A DNA stretch of 64,000 bases from Blattamonas nauphoetae (lineage: Eukaryota > Preaxostyla > Oxymonadida): contig JARBJD010000029.1 in assembly GCA_033064195.1 (NCBI GenBank), positions 310,001-374,000 on the forward strand, written 5' to 3'. The notes below the pieces were generated by a model. The model searched no databases, was not told where the DNA came from, and worked only from the letters and a program-made list of their open reading frames with translations. Positions within the stretch are counted from its first letter, which is position 1, and each line of letters opens with the position of its first letter. The position numbers and the translations under genes are program-made. Positions 42,701-55,773 of this stretch are shown here, one piece after another.

Positions 42701-45313
42701 GCGACGATGGGATGTCACAATTTGTTGGATTTGTTGGAGGAAGGAGGCAGGGCGAGGGGTGGATGAGGGCCTATCTGAAGATTCTATGGGAGAGAGAACG
42801 AGAAAAGATTGAAAAAATGGGCTAAAAAAAGAAAAGACCCTCGAGTAAGTTGATAAATCCGGCATTCCTCCTCTTCCTCACTCTTTCCTTTCCCCCTGTT
42901 TCCGAAACAGCCCTCATTGGCGCTTGCGATTCACTTAATCCAGACTCTGTGAGTTCTGAGACTCTATCCGCCTGAAAAGACGAAACTACACGTTTTGGGT
43001 GTGAAGGTGGTTGATTGAGAGGATTTGGTTCGGTTTCGAAGACAGGTTGCGTTGGAGGAATAATAAATGAGTCAGATGGCGAAATTTCGGGTTCTGGAGG
43101 TGGTCTGGTTTTGGGGTTTCTTCCTCTTTTCTTTTTGGGTGATGGTGAAGGGACAGCTGCCTCTTCAGGCACGATTTCTGGAGGTTGTTCGTCATCGTCC
43201 GTATTGATGATCCGTTTGGGCGGTAAGGGCGTGGAATCGATATCATCGGCTTCAATTGTTCGTTTTCTCGAAACTTTGGTTGCCTGTGGACTTTTTCGAG
43301 GTGACACGACAGATTGTGACGATGTGCTTTTCCTTCCTCCTTTTTTCTTTCCGACAGTCGAATAGTCGCTATCCTCTTCATCAGATAACGAGGCACTTGA
43401 ACTTGAATCTGAACTGTTTTGATCAGAGTCTGTTTCTGATTTTTTCTGGGTTGATCGTCGTTGTGGTCTTGCCCTCAGAGACCGCGTAGACGGTGGGGTT
43501 GAAATTGATGCATCTGGAGAGATTTTGATCGGAGATTGTCGGGTCTCCATTATTACTTCATTTTCATCCTTCAACATGTATTCACTCTCCTCTTGTTTCA
43601 CGAGATCGACACTGTCTGTCCCTTCTTCTTGAACCGCTTTTTTCTTCTTCTTTTTGGCTAAAGTGTCGACTATAATCACTTTTTGCTGCAAATTCTTCGG
43701 CGGACGGCCTCTCCTTGGGGGAGACGGAACAGGAGATTCGAGTGCTCCTGAATTCTGAAGTGAGCTGTCAAGAGAGATAACGATGGGAGAAGATGAGGCA
43801 ATTGAGATCGGTGAGTGTGATTCTACTGAGATATATGCTGGCTCAACCGTCATTTCCTTGTTCATGGAAATGTCTTCATCATTGGTTCGAGATGACCTTC
43901 GCCTTCCTTTCTTTCCTTTCTTCGGACTTGTGACAGGTTGAACAACTTCATCTGCAACGACATCATCATCGAGAAGCACAGTTTTCGTTAGTTTCGGTGA
44001 CGACTTGGTGTATTCTGGTTGTGGTGTTTCAAGATCAATCATTTCTGTAACCTGATCAGGATCAACAGTAACAGGTTGAGAGAGTCTTGTACTTGACCTG
44101 GTGCTCCTTCGAGGCTTTGGAGGGCTAACTTCAGGAGATGGGGTCAGATCCAAAGTTTGATCATCATTTTGAGATTGTTTGGAACTTACCGTTGATGACT
44201 CCTCCGCTTTTTTGATTTTGGCAAGTCGGGGAGACGAACGAAGTGATGTGCTCGTCTTTTGTTCGACGTCCAATGTTGGAGTGACGGTTGGTGTCGTATC
44301 CGCGATCACCAGGACTTCACGGACAGGAGAATCATCAGCTGACGGATCAGTGTACTGTTTTAGACTTACTACTGATACTTTTCTTCCCTTTTCGACAGCT
44401 GGTGAGTTTTTAGATTGTGGTGATTGATCAGTCCGCGATGTCACACTATTAGACCTCCTTCGACGGGGCATCGTCTTTGGTGTTTCTATACTCTCCAATT
44501 CAGGGGACATAGTCGAACTTGGTGGACGGTCTTCATACACAGGGAGAGATACCGAGGCGATCGATTGTCTTGGTTTTGGTTTGGCACGGGACGCTGAGAT
44601 GTCAAGGGCAGTTTTTGTATGTGATGTTCCCACCGCATGAAGCTGAATATTTGATTTTTTGCGGAGAACGGATGCTTGTTCTGGGATGAGTGACAAAACG
44701 TTTGAGTTGGATGATTTCAAAGGAGAATAAAATGAAGAAATTAATCGCCACTTAGATGCGTAATGAGGACAATAAAGAAGAAAAAATGCGATTTCATACG
44801 TAATAGAATCGAGTCAGTTGCGGCTTGGTTCGTTGCAACACCAACGACCTGATTTCCTATTTTGGAGTCGGGTTGAATCTTTGGGATAGCTGTAATCGGA
44901 TGGAGTTCTGGTGGCTTGAGTCGTTGTGATGGTAGATGGAGATTCGAGAGACTTGGAGCTGATGATTGGGCTGTGTTCTGGCGTGCAGTATGTGGACGAG
45001 CTTGTTGCATCTTGAGCTGCTTTCTCAGATCGCCCGATGTCATGACCTTTGATGATGCAGGACGGGATGGAGGAGTTGTGGTATTGGCTTGACGAGACAG
45101 TGGTGGTGAGATTTGACCTGGGGAATATTGGAGAGAGGGTGAGGGAGTGTTTATGGACTGAATGTTGCTAAAAAGTTGAGTTCTTGGATGGTGAAGTGTG
45201 GGTTGGAGAGTGAAATGAACAGTATTTGGCGATTTCTTGAGACCAGAGACGCGACCAGAGTTTGGTGACGCATTTGATGTTTGAGGTGTTCCTTTTGACT
45301 TCTGAGAGCTCAT
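39719..45313 (-). CDS. Giant ubiquitin-specific protease with disordered N terminus
   Basis: Three long frames join through introns 44799-44681 and 42838-42784 to give about 1,800 residues. The first about 800 are Ser/Pro/Lys-rich and disordered (MSSQKSKGTPQ; RRGRPPKNLQQK). The USP (C19) domain follows: Cys box GLNNMGNTCYVNSVLQCF (about 42460-42410), QQDAHEFTRAML, a CXXC pair region (CLCCNNALK, CVKCKAK), His box GGQPSQGHYTAYVR (about 40730) and SWMLCDDATTTR with YLLFY at the end. The fold is split by a disordered insert (about 41980-41600) and by a highly charged coiled coil between the His and Asp boxes (about 40680-40080). It removes ubiquitin from substrates; target unknown. A USP1-like identity is possible but not shown. 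Confidence 0.85.
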
Positions 45314-45621
45314 AAGAGGAATTAATCAGAATGAAGGAAACAGCTCGACTCAAGAGTTTGAATTGAGAATGGAGAGGTGATCTTGATGAAATGGTATTTG
45401 GGTGGATCCAATGAACTCCTCCACTTTGCACATTTTCATCACAACACAAACAGAACTATGTTTCAAGATGGAACATATACCTTCTTTGTTGTGATTCTTC
45501 CTGAAATTCCAACTGAACTAGCGACGATTTCAAACTGAAAAAACGTGTCGTTTTTCTCGACCCATGCCCATTTTTCAACCACTGTTCAAAACGGATTTCA
45601 AATTCATTTCATCGGAATCCA
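45314..45621. promoter_or_regulatory. Bidirectional promoter region (USP / CEP44)
   Basis: 308 bp separate the divergent start codons of the USP gene (45313, minus) and the CEP44 gene (45622, plus). No clear core element was recognised. Confidence 0.4.
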
Positions 45622-47357
45622 ATGTCTCAAAGTACCGCACTCGCTACATCTTCAAACAAAGTCCAGGACCTCAAAACCACTCTCCTTCGATGCCGATACA
45701 AGGAAACGATCGATGAAGAAAAGTTTGTGTTCTTTTTCGCAAATGCCGCACTATTTTGATTGATTCTTTTGATAATGAATCAGTTTATTTCGGCTCCTTC
45801 TGGATATAATTCCATTCTTCAATCATCAATCAATTCTTAGTTTTTGACATCATCCTCTCTTCTTCATCATCCTCAGACTCTCCGCCGGAGACATTCCTTA
45901 TCTATCATCTTTATGTGTTCATCTTGTAACATTCTCCAAACCAGCGAATCCATGGATTGACTCTGTCGGATTCAAACCTCGATCAACACCAGATTCAGAT
46001 TTCATAGACCGTCTTTTCACCTTCGCCCACAATCATTTCACTATCAAGACACGATTGGCAGGATCATCTTTCCTCAACCCGAATTACCCAGTCATATTCA
46101 AACTGATGTGGATGATCGAATTAGGCAACTCAATGATCACAAAGCACAATGAAGTCGTCGACGCGTTGAAGGAAAAGGAAACAATGCAATCAACAAGCCC
46201 ACAAAAATCGCAAATTCCTCCGAAAACCAGCCCAATCAAACAGGATGATTCGTTCACCAGACACTCTTCAACGTCATGGACAGGAAATTCAGTCCAAGCA
46301 AGAAAAGAAACCAATGTTTGTTCATTTCTCAACATTTTCATACATATTTGTTTCTCCATATTCCTTTCTATGTCCACAGGATCAGGTCTCCGCACTCACA
46401 ACAAGAATGGACAAATTAGAGAAAGGACTCTCCTCCATCCAACAAGATCTGGCGTCCTTAATGCAAATTATGCTTGCCCAATCCAAAGGCTCCCCAATGC
46501 AGGAGAATCGCAGTCCAATGTCGCGAACACAAGACAACGCGACAGAACGAGAAAAAGAGGAGAAGAAACTGAAAGAAGAACAAGAGCGAAAGAAAAGAGA
46601 GGATGAAGATCGCAGAAGGAGAGAAGAACAAGAACGACGCAAACGTGACGATGAGAAACGAGAAGAACGACGAAAAGAAGAAGAGAAAGAGCGCAAACGG
46701 AGAGAAGATGAAGAAAAGAAGCGCAAAGACGAAGAGGAAAGACAACAACGTGAAGCAGAACTCCGAAGAGAGCAAAGAAGAGCAGAAAGGGAAAAGGAAC
46801 TCCTCGCTCTCAAACAACGCGAACTTCAGCTGAAATCTGAGCTGGAAAACGAGAAATACTCAGAAAGGTCGCTATCAGCCACTCGATCTCCTCAACACCC
46901 CAACACCAGTTCACCCATGGCAAACCGAACTTCCTCGACGCCAAGATCGAATACCCACACGCCATCAAAGTACAGCAACGATGCGGCAACTATGGCGGCC
47001 AAATCAAACATATCTGAATGGCAGAACGCTCGTGAACTTCCAGTGATCGACCCCGTCACAAAGAAAGCTGTTTTTCCAGACGACCGTCGATATAGGAGTG
47101 TAGTCAAGGCATCAGCATCCCAAGCCACAGTTCGTCCTCCTTCCTCACCCACTCCGTCGCGCAGAAGCCAAGCAAGCCCACCAAGCACTCCATCCCCGCC
47201 TCGGTCGTCTTCTCGGAACCGAGCGAAGGATACAACAAGCTTTGAAGGGTATGCGTTTCAGGCTGAAACGAGACATGTACCGTCGGTGTTTCACAATCCG
47301 TTCTCAAGCACTTTTGGGGCAGCGAGTGGATCAGGGCTGGTCGGCGTTGGACACTGA
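45622..47357 (+). CDS. CEP44: CEP44-like centrosomal/basal-body protein
   Basis: The N-terminal module matches the CEP44 family domain in pattern: LKTTLLRCRYKETIDEEKFV, LSAGDIPYLSSLCVHLV, DFIDRLFTFAHNHFTIKTRL and ITKHNEV. In animals CEP44 stabilises centriole microtubules and helps convert centrioles to centrosomes. Exon 1 ends at about 45732, exon 2 resumes after an acceptor near 45878, and a 64-nt intron at about 46316-46379 joins ETN to DQVSALTTRMDKLE. A long Glu/Arg/Lys coiled coil (about 46540-46860) is followed by a Ser/Pro/Thr-rich tail. The coiled coil is nearly pure charged residues. Fit to CEP44 rests on pattern, not on a search. Confidence 0.65.
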
Positions 47358-47628
47358 TATTCGGGATATAATCGGGGAATCACGTCATATGGGGTTTATT
47401 TCTTGATTTAGTGTTGTGATGACGTGTGAAGACTGAAATAGCTCGAGAGAATCTGTTGTTGACGTGAATGTTTGTACCATCACGCTGAAATCAGATAATA
47501 CCCATGAAATCATCACAGGGAGATTTTATTCATTTCGGGAGGGTCGAACACGGAGATTGGGCTGTTGACAAGTTCGACTCAAACATTCAAAAAGGGCCAA
47601 AATCAAACAATCCCTCTAAACCGGCAAT

Positions 47629-50600
47629 ATGCAGGGTCCTGTGCGGAGGAAGAACACAGGAATGTTTGACTCAGATCCTGCAGCCCAAAATGCTGACGAT
47701 AATTTCGATTCTGGGCAAGAATGGCTCATGCGAGCCCAAGTTCAAAATCTACAGAAAGAGGAACCTGTATTCCCACTTTTTTTTCGTCATGTACAACTTT
47801 CTTGAGGATTTCACCCCGATTCATCAGTCAAATGCCGTAGTCATTCCTCTCCGAAGTAACTCAGCTAACAACAAACGAATAACTCGAACTGGCCATTCTG
47901 CCTCAATGTTTGCTCGTCCACCGTCACCAATCTCTGGAGAGCCATCATATTCCCATTACTATCTCGCTCACGCCAACCCAGACGAAAATCTCTCAAATCC
48001 CGACCAAACCACGCAAGTCTCCAACAAAAGACGTCGCACACCAAAGAAACTAAAATTCCAAGAAGGATTTGACAACGACAATACAAAATATGGGTATTCA
48101 CGTGGGCTTCGTGGTAGTAATTCCAGTTCTGCACTTTCAGCACCTAATTCAAGGGGGGTATCACCATCAGCTGATTCCGATGGTCTTCATGTGACGTATA
48201 CAAACATGGAATTCCGTCTTCCACGCTCAAAAGGTCAACAGAAAACTCGGGCCGTTTCTGGTGTGCCATATCAGCGCGAAGGGAACAGAAACAGACGAGT
48301 CAGATCTGGATCGAACCCAGATTCTCAAAACACTTCATTTGGAGCACGATTCAAGAAGATTCAAAGACAGCAATGGTATGATGATGTGGAACCATACACT
48401 ACTCGCGAACGCTCCCCGCCTCGAAGGAAGCGACACCCACAGTTTGAAATTCCGCTTTCCTCAAATATTGAATCATATTCGTTGAATTCCTCAGATTTGA
48501 TCGATTGGAGCTCAGTCCTGCCCATCTTCGCTCTCCCACCGAGATTTTGCGAACAGCAGCGGAAAGCTCGCCTCGTCGTGGGACAAGTCCAGTTCTATCC
48601 CCAACAACCCAAAAACAATTAATTTTCCCATACATTCAACCCTCTGCATCAATTCCGTCAAATTCTACCTTCCAAGGACATACAAACGCCGCCCCATCAT
48701 TCCCTCCACTCAGAAGAATGGACAACACTTTTGATCCAGAATTTGACGATGTGACCGATCGTGGAGTATCTCCAAACGCCACACCCCGAACTAGTAGAGA
48801 CAGTAGGTCCCGTATGTTCGACACATTTCTGTTCTCTTCCTCTTATTGTCCATTATTGGTTTTAAATCTCCTCATCAATTTTATCACACTTCTTTCAATT
48901 ATTAGCCGTCAACCGTGGAGGTGTGAACACCCACCTCTTTTCAGGAGGTCTTGCACTTGTCTATTCTCCTCAAAAAGGCATTCCTCTCTCGCCATGTGCC
49001 ACTTCATCACCACAATCAATATTCAAGACAGCTGAGCAGGTAAGCCCAAGACGAGGCAGTCCACGCAATAATGGTTCTGATGGAAAATCTCCATCACCTT
49101 TTGATTCAATGAATGTGACAGCATTCAATAATTCAATGACACTCAACAGTACCACACACTCGTCCCCGCTTGGTGGTACATGGAAGCGAGAAATCAAGAA
49201 AAAGGGACATGAAGACGATGATGAGTTGGAGCAGACTGTTGAAGAATCTTTATTAAGCGCAGCGCGCGAACTGTCAATCGAATACACCCCGGAAGCTGCC
49301 CGTGCCCTCCTTCCTCTTTCGCCTCGCAAAGCTCGTCTTTCGCCGCGAAAAAAGGCCGCACGAGATGATTCACCACCCTCTTTCTTTGAATTGAAGGGGA
49401 CGACCATGAACTTGCTTCCATTCAAAATGTCCGTTAAACAGAACCCATCACACACTGTCCTGCCTCCCCCTCCTCCCACCGCTCTATGGCAGCGGCTGAC
49501 ACGGGAGAGGAAAACTGGAGGTGGGGTTAGAGGAACAAGAGGATATGGTGAAAACAGTGATGGGGAAGATCGAATTGATCATCCCAGAAATACAGGAATC
49601 CCAACAACAGCTCCGACAAGAGTTAGATCTGGCTCCGACGGTCTACGAGCACAGCCAACCATTGGTAAAACACAAACCGGTCAACAAAGGCCGGGACGAA
49701 GAGGAAGTGATCCCACAGATGACATGAAAGAGTGGACAGTGAAAGGAGGAGACAATGACTTGGACAGAGACGATGCTGTTGTTCTTGCGGACGATTTTAA
49801 CGGATTAGAAGCGCTTAATTTGGAGATCGCTCGAGCGAGGAAGAAGGATCAGGACAAAGACACAAGAGACACTGCTGAGAGAAAGCTGAAAGAAATGGAG
49901 CTTGAACAAGAATTCTTCGAGACGCAACTGGCGATGGGAAAAGGAGCAAAAGAGATCAACCAAATGATTGTCGAGCGAAGAGCGAAGGGAGGTTTTCTTC
50001 GTCAAGCTGAAATTGGCGAGACCCCACAAGAAAAGAAAGAGCGGGAGAAGAAAGAGAGAAAAGAAAAACGAAGACGAGAACGAGAGGAACGACGAGCCAA
50101 CCGCGTGTCAGACGACGGACGAGCTGTTCTGATGGCGTTGGGGATTGGAGGACTGGATTTTGACGATGGTGTGAGCTCGGATGATTTGAGTGGCGATTCG
50201 AGCGAAGAAGTGGAGAAGAAGAAAGGAGGAAAGAAGAAGAAAGCATCCGAAGCCGCGCTAGCCGAGAAGAAACGAAAGGAGGAAGAGAAACGAATCGCAC
50301 GAGAAGAGAAGAAACGCTTGATCGAAGAAAAACAAGCGCTGATCAAACTGAAAGTCACCGAATTCGACAATGCAATCAAACGATTCGCCGACGAAACCGG
50401 CTTCACCCTCAAACAAATCAGACACCTTTTCCAACGAATGGCAGAGTACAGTTTATGGCCCGATTCAGCCATCATCGCTCCTCCCCTTCCACCCAAACAG
50501 CTGAAACTGCTTTCGGAGAAGACGGGAGAACAACTTCCACCGTCTGTGCATTTGGGGTGTGTCGACATCGACGTCACTATCAACCCGGATCTGTTTGTGG

Positions 50601-52579
50601 ATTTTGTTCAGAACGTTTTGCATGTGGACGGGACTGTTATGGGAGAATACTTTTATTGGAGTCTGGTCTTGTTTGCTGTGGAATTGACGCAATTCCACGG
50701 AAACGAGAAAAGTAGTGGGTTGAAGAAATCGAAGGGGGAAGTCGATTATGGGACAGTTCCTGTGGAGCTTTCAGCTGTTCTCCGATTTCTGGATTCGGAG
50801 TTCGCGAGAGAGAAGGGGAAACACACAACTGTGTTCGACTCACCTGAGGGCAGTGTGAGTGAGCAGGAAGAGTTGGAAGGGGCGCAATCACGCGCGTTTG
50901 TGATTGGAGGGAAGGAGAGAAAGATCAACTTCTTGTCGCCAATGGACGAAGGAGAGGAGAAGAAGCCGAACACCGCCAATTTCATGTTCTCGCAGCTCAA
51001 AAAGAACCCAGAATCAAACGAAGCATATGAAAAGGAACAGAAACGAAAGGAAGAGGAGAGAAAGCAGAAAGAGAAGGAGGAAAAGGAGAGACTGCACAAC
51101 GATTACTCAACGCCAATCAATCCAAACACGTTCTTCCTCACACCACGCGCCTTCCTGTTGGCTGTTGGAGCGTTGTTCAAGACAAACACAGAAGCCAGGG
51201 AGAACATGGTTCAACTCGCGAATTCGTTGAAAGATGAATCGAAAAAGGAGGAAAAGAAGGAAATGACGAAAGAGGAACGAATTGCACAGTATTACAAAGA
51301 ACTGAACGATGGCCGAACAGCGAAACAACAAGGCGAGTTCCACACCCTCCGAACAGAATCTCCCTTCTCCACCACGTTCGTCCCTCCACCCTCCCTCCGC
51401 TTCTTCCTCACCGTCCGGTTCCTATTTCGGCTCTTCGATTGGGATCAGGATGGCACAATCGCCGGAAACGATGCTTACAATGTCCTGACGTGTTTGGCAA
51501 CGGATGTGTTGAAAGAAGACATTGAAAGAATCACACAGAGTGTGTTTGTGCAGTTCGATGAAGATGGAGACGGAAGATTGAATTATAAAGATTTCACCAA
51601 AACACACAGAGACACCACAAGTGCCACGTTTCCTCTGAAACTGCTCGGATTCGTGCGAAGAATCTTCATTCTGGGAGCTGAAGAAGGAGATGTCATTCCA
51701 GAACTCAAACCACTCCAAAATGATAAGAAACTGCGTCGACAACACTCGACGCTGTACAACACACTCGCGTCGGCTGCTTCGCTCGAAAACATCCTTTCCC
51801 CACAAACCACTCGCAAGCGGTCGTCCTCACCTTTCAAATTCGATCCGAATTCCGACTCCTATTTCGGACGATGGAGGCTTCTGAGCCCCGACGATTTCGA
51901 CCCCGAATTCTATCGGAGGAGAAGTGGCGTAAGGGGAATTTCGATTGTGATCGGAGAAAATCTGAAAACGGGTCGGGAGGAGCCGGTGACGATCATGTTC
52001 GATCGAGCGATTTGGAGCGAGCAGAACGCGCGTGTGTGGTGGTTCAGCAACGAAAGGAAGTTCAGAAGAGAGTGGAGTGGGGCAATGTGGAAGGAGAGAG
52101 GAATCGATGAAGCAAAGTCAATCCCGAAGGCATATCGAATGGAGGAAGAGATGGGAAGGAGAGAGGCTGTGGATCGTCCGGTGTTTGCGCAGGAGGAGTT
52201 GAGAAGAGTGGAAGAGGAGAAGCGGATGAAAGAGATGGAACAATTAGAAAAGGAGAAATTGAAGCAAAAACGAGAATTGGACGCTTTTCTTGCTTCGGAG
52301 AAGAAGAAAAAGAAGAAGAAAGGAGCAGCACCACAACAAGCCCAGCCAGAACAACCACTCCAACGCGTTCAGTCAGTTCGGGCTGCTGTTGGATTTTCTT
52401 CTTCGTCTGCTCGTCCATCTCTTGTTTCGTCTCCTCCAACATCTCTGGTGGCTTCTCCAACACAGTCTCGGAAGTCTTCAGTGGTGGATGTAAGAATATT
52501 GCAAGGTGATGATGATCAAACCCACATTCAGCCGAAACAAAAACCAAAGCTGGCGTTTTCGTCAACAACTCGGAGATAA
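47629..52579 (+). CDS. Large EF-hand coiled-coil protein
   Basis: Exons 47629-47766, 47807-48431, 48485-48814 and 48905-52579 (boundaries by frame-restoring GT-AG introns) give about 1,580 residues. The first third is Ser/Pro/Arg-rich and disordered (repeated SPRRG motifs). Charged coiled coils lie at about 49810-50360. Two EF hands follow: DWDQDGTIAGND (about 51440) and FDEDGDGRLNYKDF (about 51555), each with Asp/Glu at the calcium positions. A conserved-looking domain (YFGRWRLLSPDDFDPEFY, VWWFSNERKFRREWSG) and a final coiled coil complete the protein. It probably binds calcium; a cytoskeletal role is only inferred. The start at 47629 (MQGPVRRKNTGMFDSD) is preferred over the frame at 47504 because the join downstream stays open. 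Confidence 0.7.
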
Positions 52580-52840
52580 GGCGGGAGAATGCAGAATATA
52601 GTGATTTTGTTCCATCCACCAAATAACTCTTAATTCTCATAGATGTGGGACACAAAACAATTTGGAGACATAATTCGCTTTTCTACCTAAATAAGAATCA
52701 ATTTCTGTTGGAGAGTGAATTACAGGTTGTAGGGAGCCTATTACACATCCTCACTAAGTATGAACTAAATTGGAGATGGTCCAAATTCTCGATCCTTTTT
52801 CCACTTTATGATGGGTCTCTCCATTTTTCAGAACTGATCA

Positions 52841-53392
52841 TTACATCACATTACCCAAAAAAATCATCAATACAAACAGTAGTGAAATACAAGTGATATG
52901 ACCGAAGTCTGAGTGACGTTTCTCCGCCATCTTATTGCAGAGATCTCCTCCTGTGTCATGGATCATCGTATTAACAACATGAAATCCATGCATCTGCCTA
53001 AAAATGTGAAGAGAATGAAAAGTAAGGAATAAAAATGAGAGCAAACCTGAAAAACACGGGAAATATGCTGGATCTGAACTGATTGGTGGAGTGACCAAAC
53101 TGTTCGTCTAATTTGTTGAATCAATAAAGTTTGACCGACAAACACTGAAAAATGAGGAAAAAGAGGAAGAGAATGAGTGATGAAGGAGAGAGACAGATCC
53201 ATGCAAGAAAAATGAAGCAACAATTGCATTCCATAAAAAGAGCGAATTGAGCTTTGATTGGTGGAAAGCATACCGGGATTGCACTGCAGTGACCATCAGG
53301 TCATTGTCCGTGAGTGCGTTAATCTTTAAGACAGGATCCTTGAATGGGGATTTTTGAGCGGGCAAGGGGGTATTTTGGATGTTTGATCCCAT
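52841..53392 (-). CDS. Small C-terminally anchored membrane protein (model incomplete)
   Basis: At least three minus-strand exons. Exon 1 starts MGSNIQNTPLPAQKSP (53392). A middle exon reads FVGQTLLIQQIRRTVWSLHQ (about 53140-53050). A last exon reads MHGFHVVNTMIHDTGGDLCN and ends with one membrane helix (ITCISLLFVLMIFLGNVM) at about 52841. The second join (RVFQ to MHGF) restores frame using the second of two AG acceptors. I could not find a canonical join between exons 1 and 2, so the model is incomplete or the gene is damaged. A tail-anchored topology recalls SNARE-like proteins, but no SNARE heptads with a central Gln/Arg layer are clear. Confidence 0.45.
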
Positions 53393-53809
53393 CCATTATT
53401 GGGTTTCTCAATTTTTTCGGACTCTTGTTATTAGGTTTGTGCCATGTCATCTGAGACGTGGAAGGTGAGAAGGACTGGGATATGACTTTTTTCGGAGAAC
53501 GGAGATTTTGTCACATTGATTGTGGGAAGATCAGACGTTGATCCTCCTTTCTCCACTTCAAGACAATTTTTCCTTTCCGTTGACTTTTGTGGCGTGAACA
53601 GACCAGTTCACGAATTATTTTCACAAATATTAGACCTTAATTGTCAATAGATCGCTCAAAGAGGGAATTATGTCCCGAAATTGAATTATGTCCCATGTCT
53701 ATCATGTCACATTATGATTGTTTTCGTCGTGTGGTCTTCAAAACAAGATAATGTGAATGCATCAAATCAAGAAGTGTACTAGGGAACAGAGAAACAGAAT
53801 TATGATAAT
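53393..53809. other. Spacer
   Basis: About 420 bp between two minus-strand genes. No gene seen. It presumably carries the promoter of the 53392 gene. Confidence 0.4.
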
Positions 53810-55237
53810 CTAACTGTCTTCCATCGCGTCAGACAGAGGACTGATGAACTGATCATTTTCCCCATCATCCTCCACATTGTCCGGCTCAGCAGGATCCACA
53901 CGATCTGCATTGGCCCGTGCATGGCGTCTTGGAGCACTATTTCGCTTGGACTTCTTCTTCTTCCTCGTTTTCTTGACCTGATCTGTTTCAAACTCATCCC
54001 GCACGGCCGGTGGCGGAGCGATGGAATATTTGGTGAGCATGGACGCCAAATAAGCGTCGGTATCGTCCTCCTTTCTCGGAAGGCCTGTCATCGGACTCCG
54101 GTTTGTTGAGCTGGATGGTGACTGATTGTCAGGCGAAACTCGGAAACTGGAGTTGGATGAGACAATGTCAGTCTCGTTCGGATATTTTTGATGCGATATT
54201 GTGGGATTGGACGGTGGTGTGGACCTGTTATTGGTGATGAGGTGCGCGAATGGTGATGAGTTGTGTTCTGACGTGTCGCTGACTCCAGAAAATGTTGGAC
54301 TCACCGGGGCATTTTCCGGGGAACGTTGGGAAGGATTTGACGGGAGGATTGTCGGTTGAAGGCGAGATAATGACAGCATGATTCCTTGATCCAAACTCCA
54401 AGAAATGACGTGTTCAATCTGCTGCGAGAGAGAGGGCAGCTGGCACAGCTCACCCAAAAACGATGATATTTCTGTGATGGTCATTTGGGGTTGGAGACCA
54501 GTGCTGCTTTGCGAGTGCACGATCTGTTCAGGTCGAGTCTGTAAATCTTCTGAATTCAAAGATGAACTGCGTGAGGTTGTTCTACGATGCTGTGGAAAGA
54601 TCCCCATATCATCCTGTGACAGCCATTTCGAGATTTGTTCAATTGTTTGTTGAGTGTCAAACATTTCCTGACTTGTATACATATCGAAGCAGAGATCGGC
54701 TTGATAATCGGTTTGTGGTTGTCTATACTCCTGCTGATATCTTCCGGTTTCTTCCATTTCCTCATCGCTTGAATCTTCAATTTCATCAGTCTGGTTGGAT
54801 TGTCGTGTACTCAGTCGTTGCAAATAATATGCTGAATATGAATCAATTTTATCTTCAAAATCATCCGTCCTTTCTGGTGTCTCTCGCAATACCCGATTCG
54901 TTAATCCTGTTGATCGGATAGGTGAATCATTCAGTCGGTGCTTACGCTTGTCATCTTCGAGAGTGGACATGGCTCCAATTCCATAGACACTGTTCATTGG
55001 GGGTGTACAAGCTCGATCCCAGTCATCTTCGGGGTGTTCGGTTTGAGATTGTGGGGTGTTAGGTTCAGAGGATTTTTGTTGGGCGAGAGAGTCCGTTGTT
55101 GAAGGAAGTGGTGAAATGGGGAATTGTGATGGATTTATGGGAGAGATCGGAGAATCTGGAAGTGATTGGAGTGAATTCGGGTTTGTGTCAGTGAGGGGTG
55201 GATTTAATGCTGATGATTTTGGAGAGGATATGAGCAT
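53810..55237 (-). CDS. Disordered Ser/Pro-rich hypothetical protein
   Basis: One frame of about 475 codons from the ATG at 55237 (MLISSPKSSALNPPL). The upstream extension of the frame is Phe/Leu-rich and looks like intron or UTR. Content: Ser/Pro/Asn/Gln-rich, with acidic EDSSDEEMEETG, two short predicted helices (QQTIEQISKWLSQDDMG, TITEISSFLGELCQLPSLSQ) and a Lys/Arg cluster (KKTRKKKKSKR, a possible nuclear signal) near the end. No domain is recognised. Confidence 0.6.
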   Translation of the reverse strand: MLISSPKSSALNPPLTDTNPNSLQSLPDSPISPINPSQFPISPLPSTTDSLAQQKSSEPNTPQSQTEHPEDDWDRACTPPMNSVYGIGAMSTLEDDKRKHRLNDSPIRSTGLTNRVLRETPERTDDFEDKIDSYSAYYLQRLSTRQSNQTDEIEDSSDEEMEETGRYQQEYRQPQTDYQADLCFDMYTSQEMFDTQQTIEQISKWLSQDDMGIFPQHRRTTSRSSSLNSEDLQTRPEQIVHSQSSTGLQPQMTITEISSFLGELCQLPSLSQQIEHVISWSLDQGIMLSLSRLQPTILPSNPSQRSPENAPVSPTFSGVSDTSEHNSSPFAHLITNNRSTPPSNPTISHQKYPNETDIVSSNSSFRVSPDNQSPSSSTNRSPMTGLPRKEDDTDAYLASMLTKYSIAPPPAVRDEFETDQVKKTRKKKKSKRNSAPRRHARANADRVDPAEPDNVEDDGENDQFISPLSDAMEDS

Positions 55238-55773
55238 GTCAGAATGAAATAGGATGAAAAGAAGTCGGAAAATGTGAAGAGAGACAAAAGAAAGGAAAGA
55301 AGAACAATAAGGTCGGTGTATTGATGGAAGAAAAAAGGAGAAATGGTGGGTGTTGAGACACTTCGAGACAACGGAGCGCCAGAAACAAAATATGTCCAAG
55401 AATGACAAAAATAATGATAAAGATGATCATAATGATCTGGAGACAAGATGCACACATTGGTCTGATCGATCGACTGAGCGAAAATTGAGTGTAAAATATG
55501 TGTTGAGTTATTTCGTGAGTATGAGGAATGACAGACAATAAATGTGAGAAAAGTGATAGATACAATGAAATAGAGCAAACCACTCATTTTGCTGTGAGTT
55601 TTCCGGAAGTTAAACCTTCTGAATCGATCAAACCACATTCGACAAGATAAGTCCATCGAAGACTATTCTACCGATTTCCGGTGTTTGACTCTCAGTGATC
55701 ACCGTTGAAGAAGATTGAATAAATGAGAGAACCGAAAATTTGAGCACAGTCAGAATTAGTGAGAATGATACTT

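Noticed and set aside
46382-46817. Ser/Phe-rich minus-strand frames opposite CEP44
   Set aside because: Antisense of the Glu/Arg/Lys coiled coil, with no independent support.
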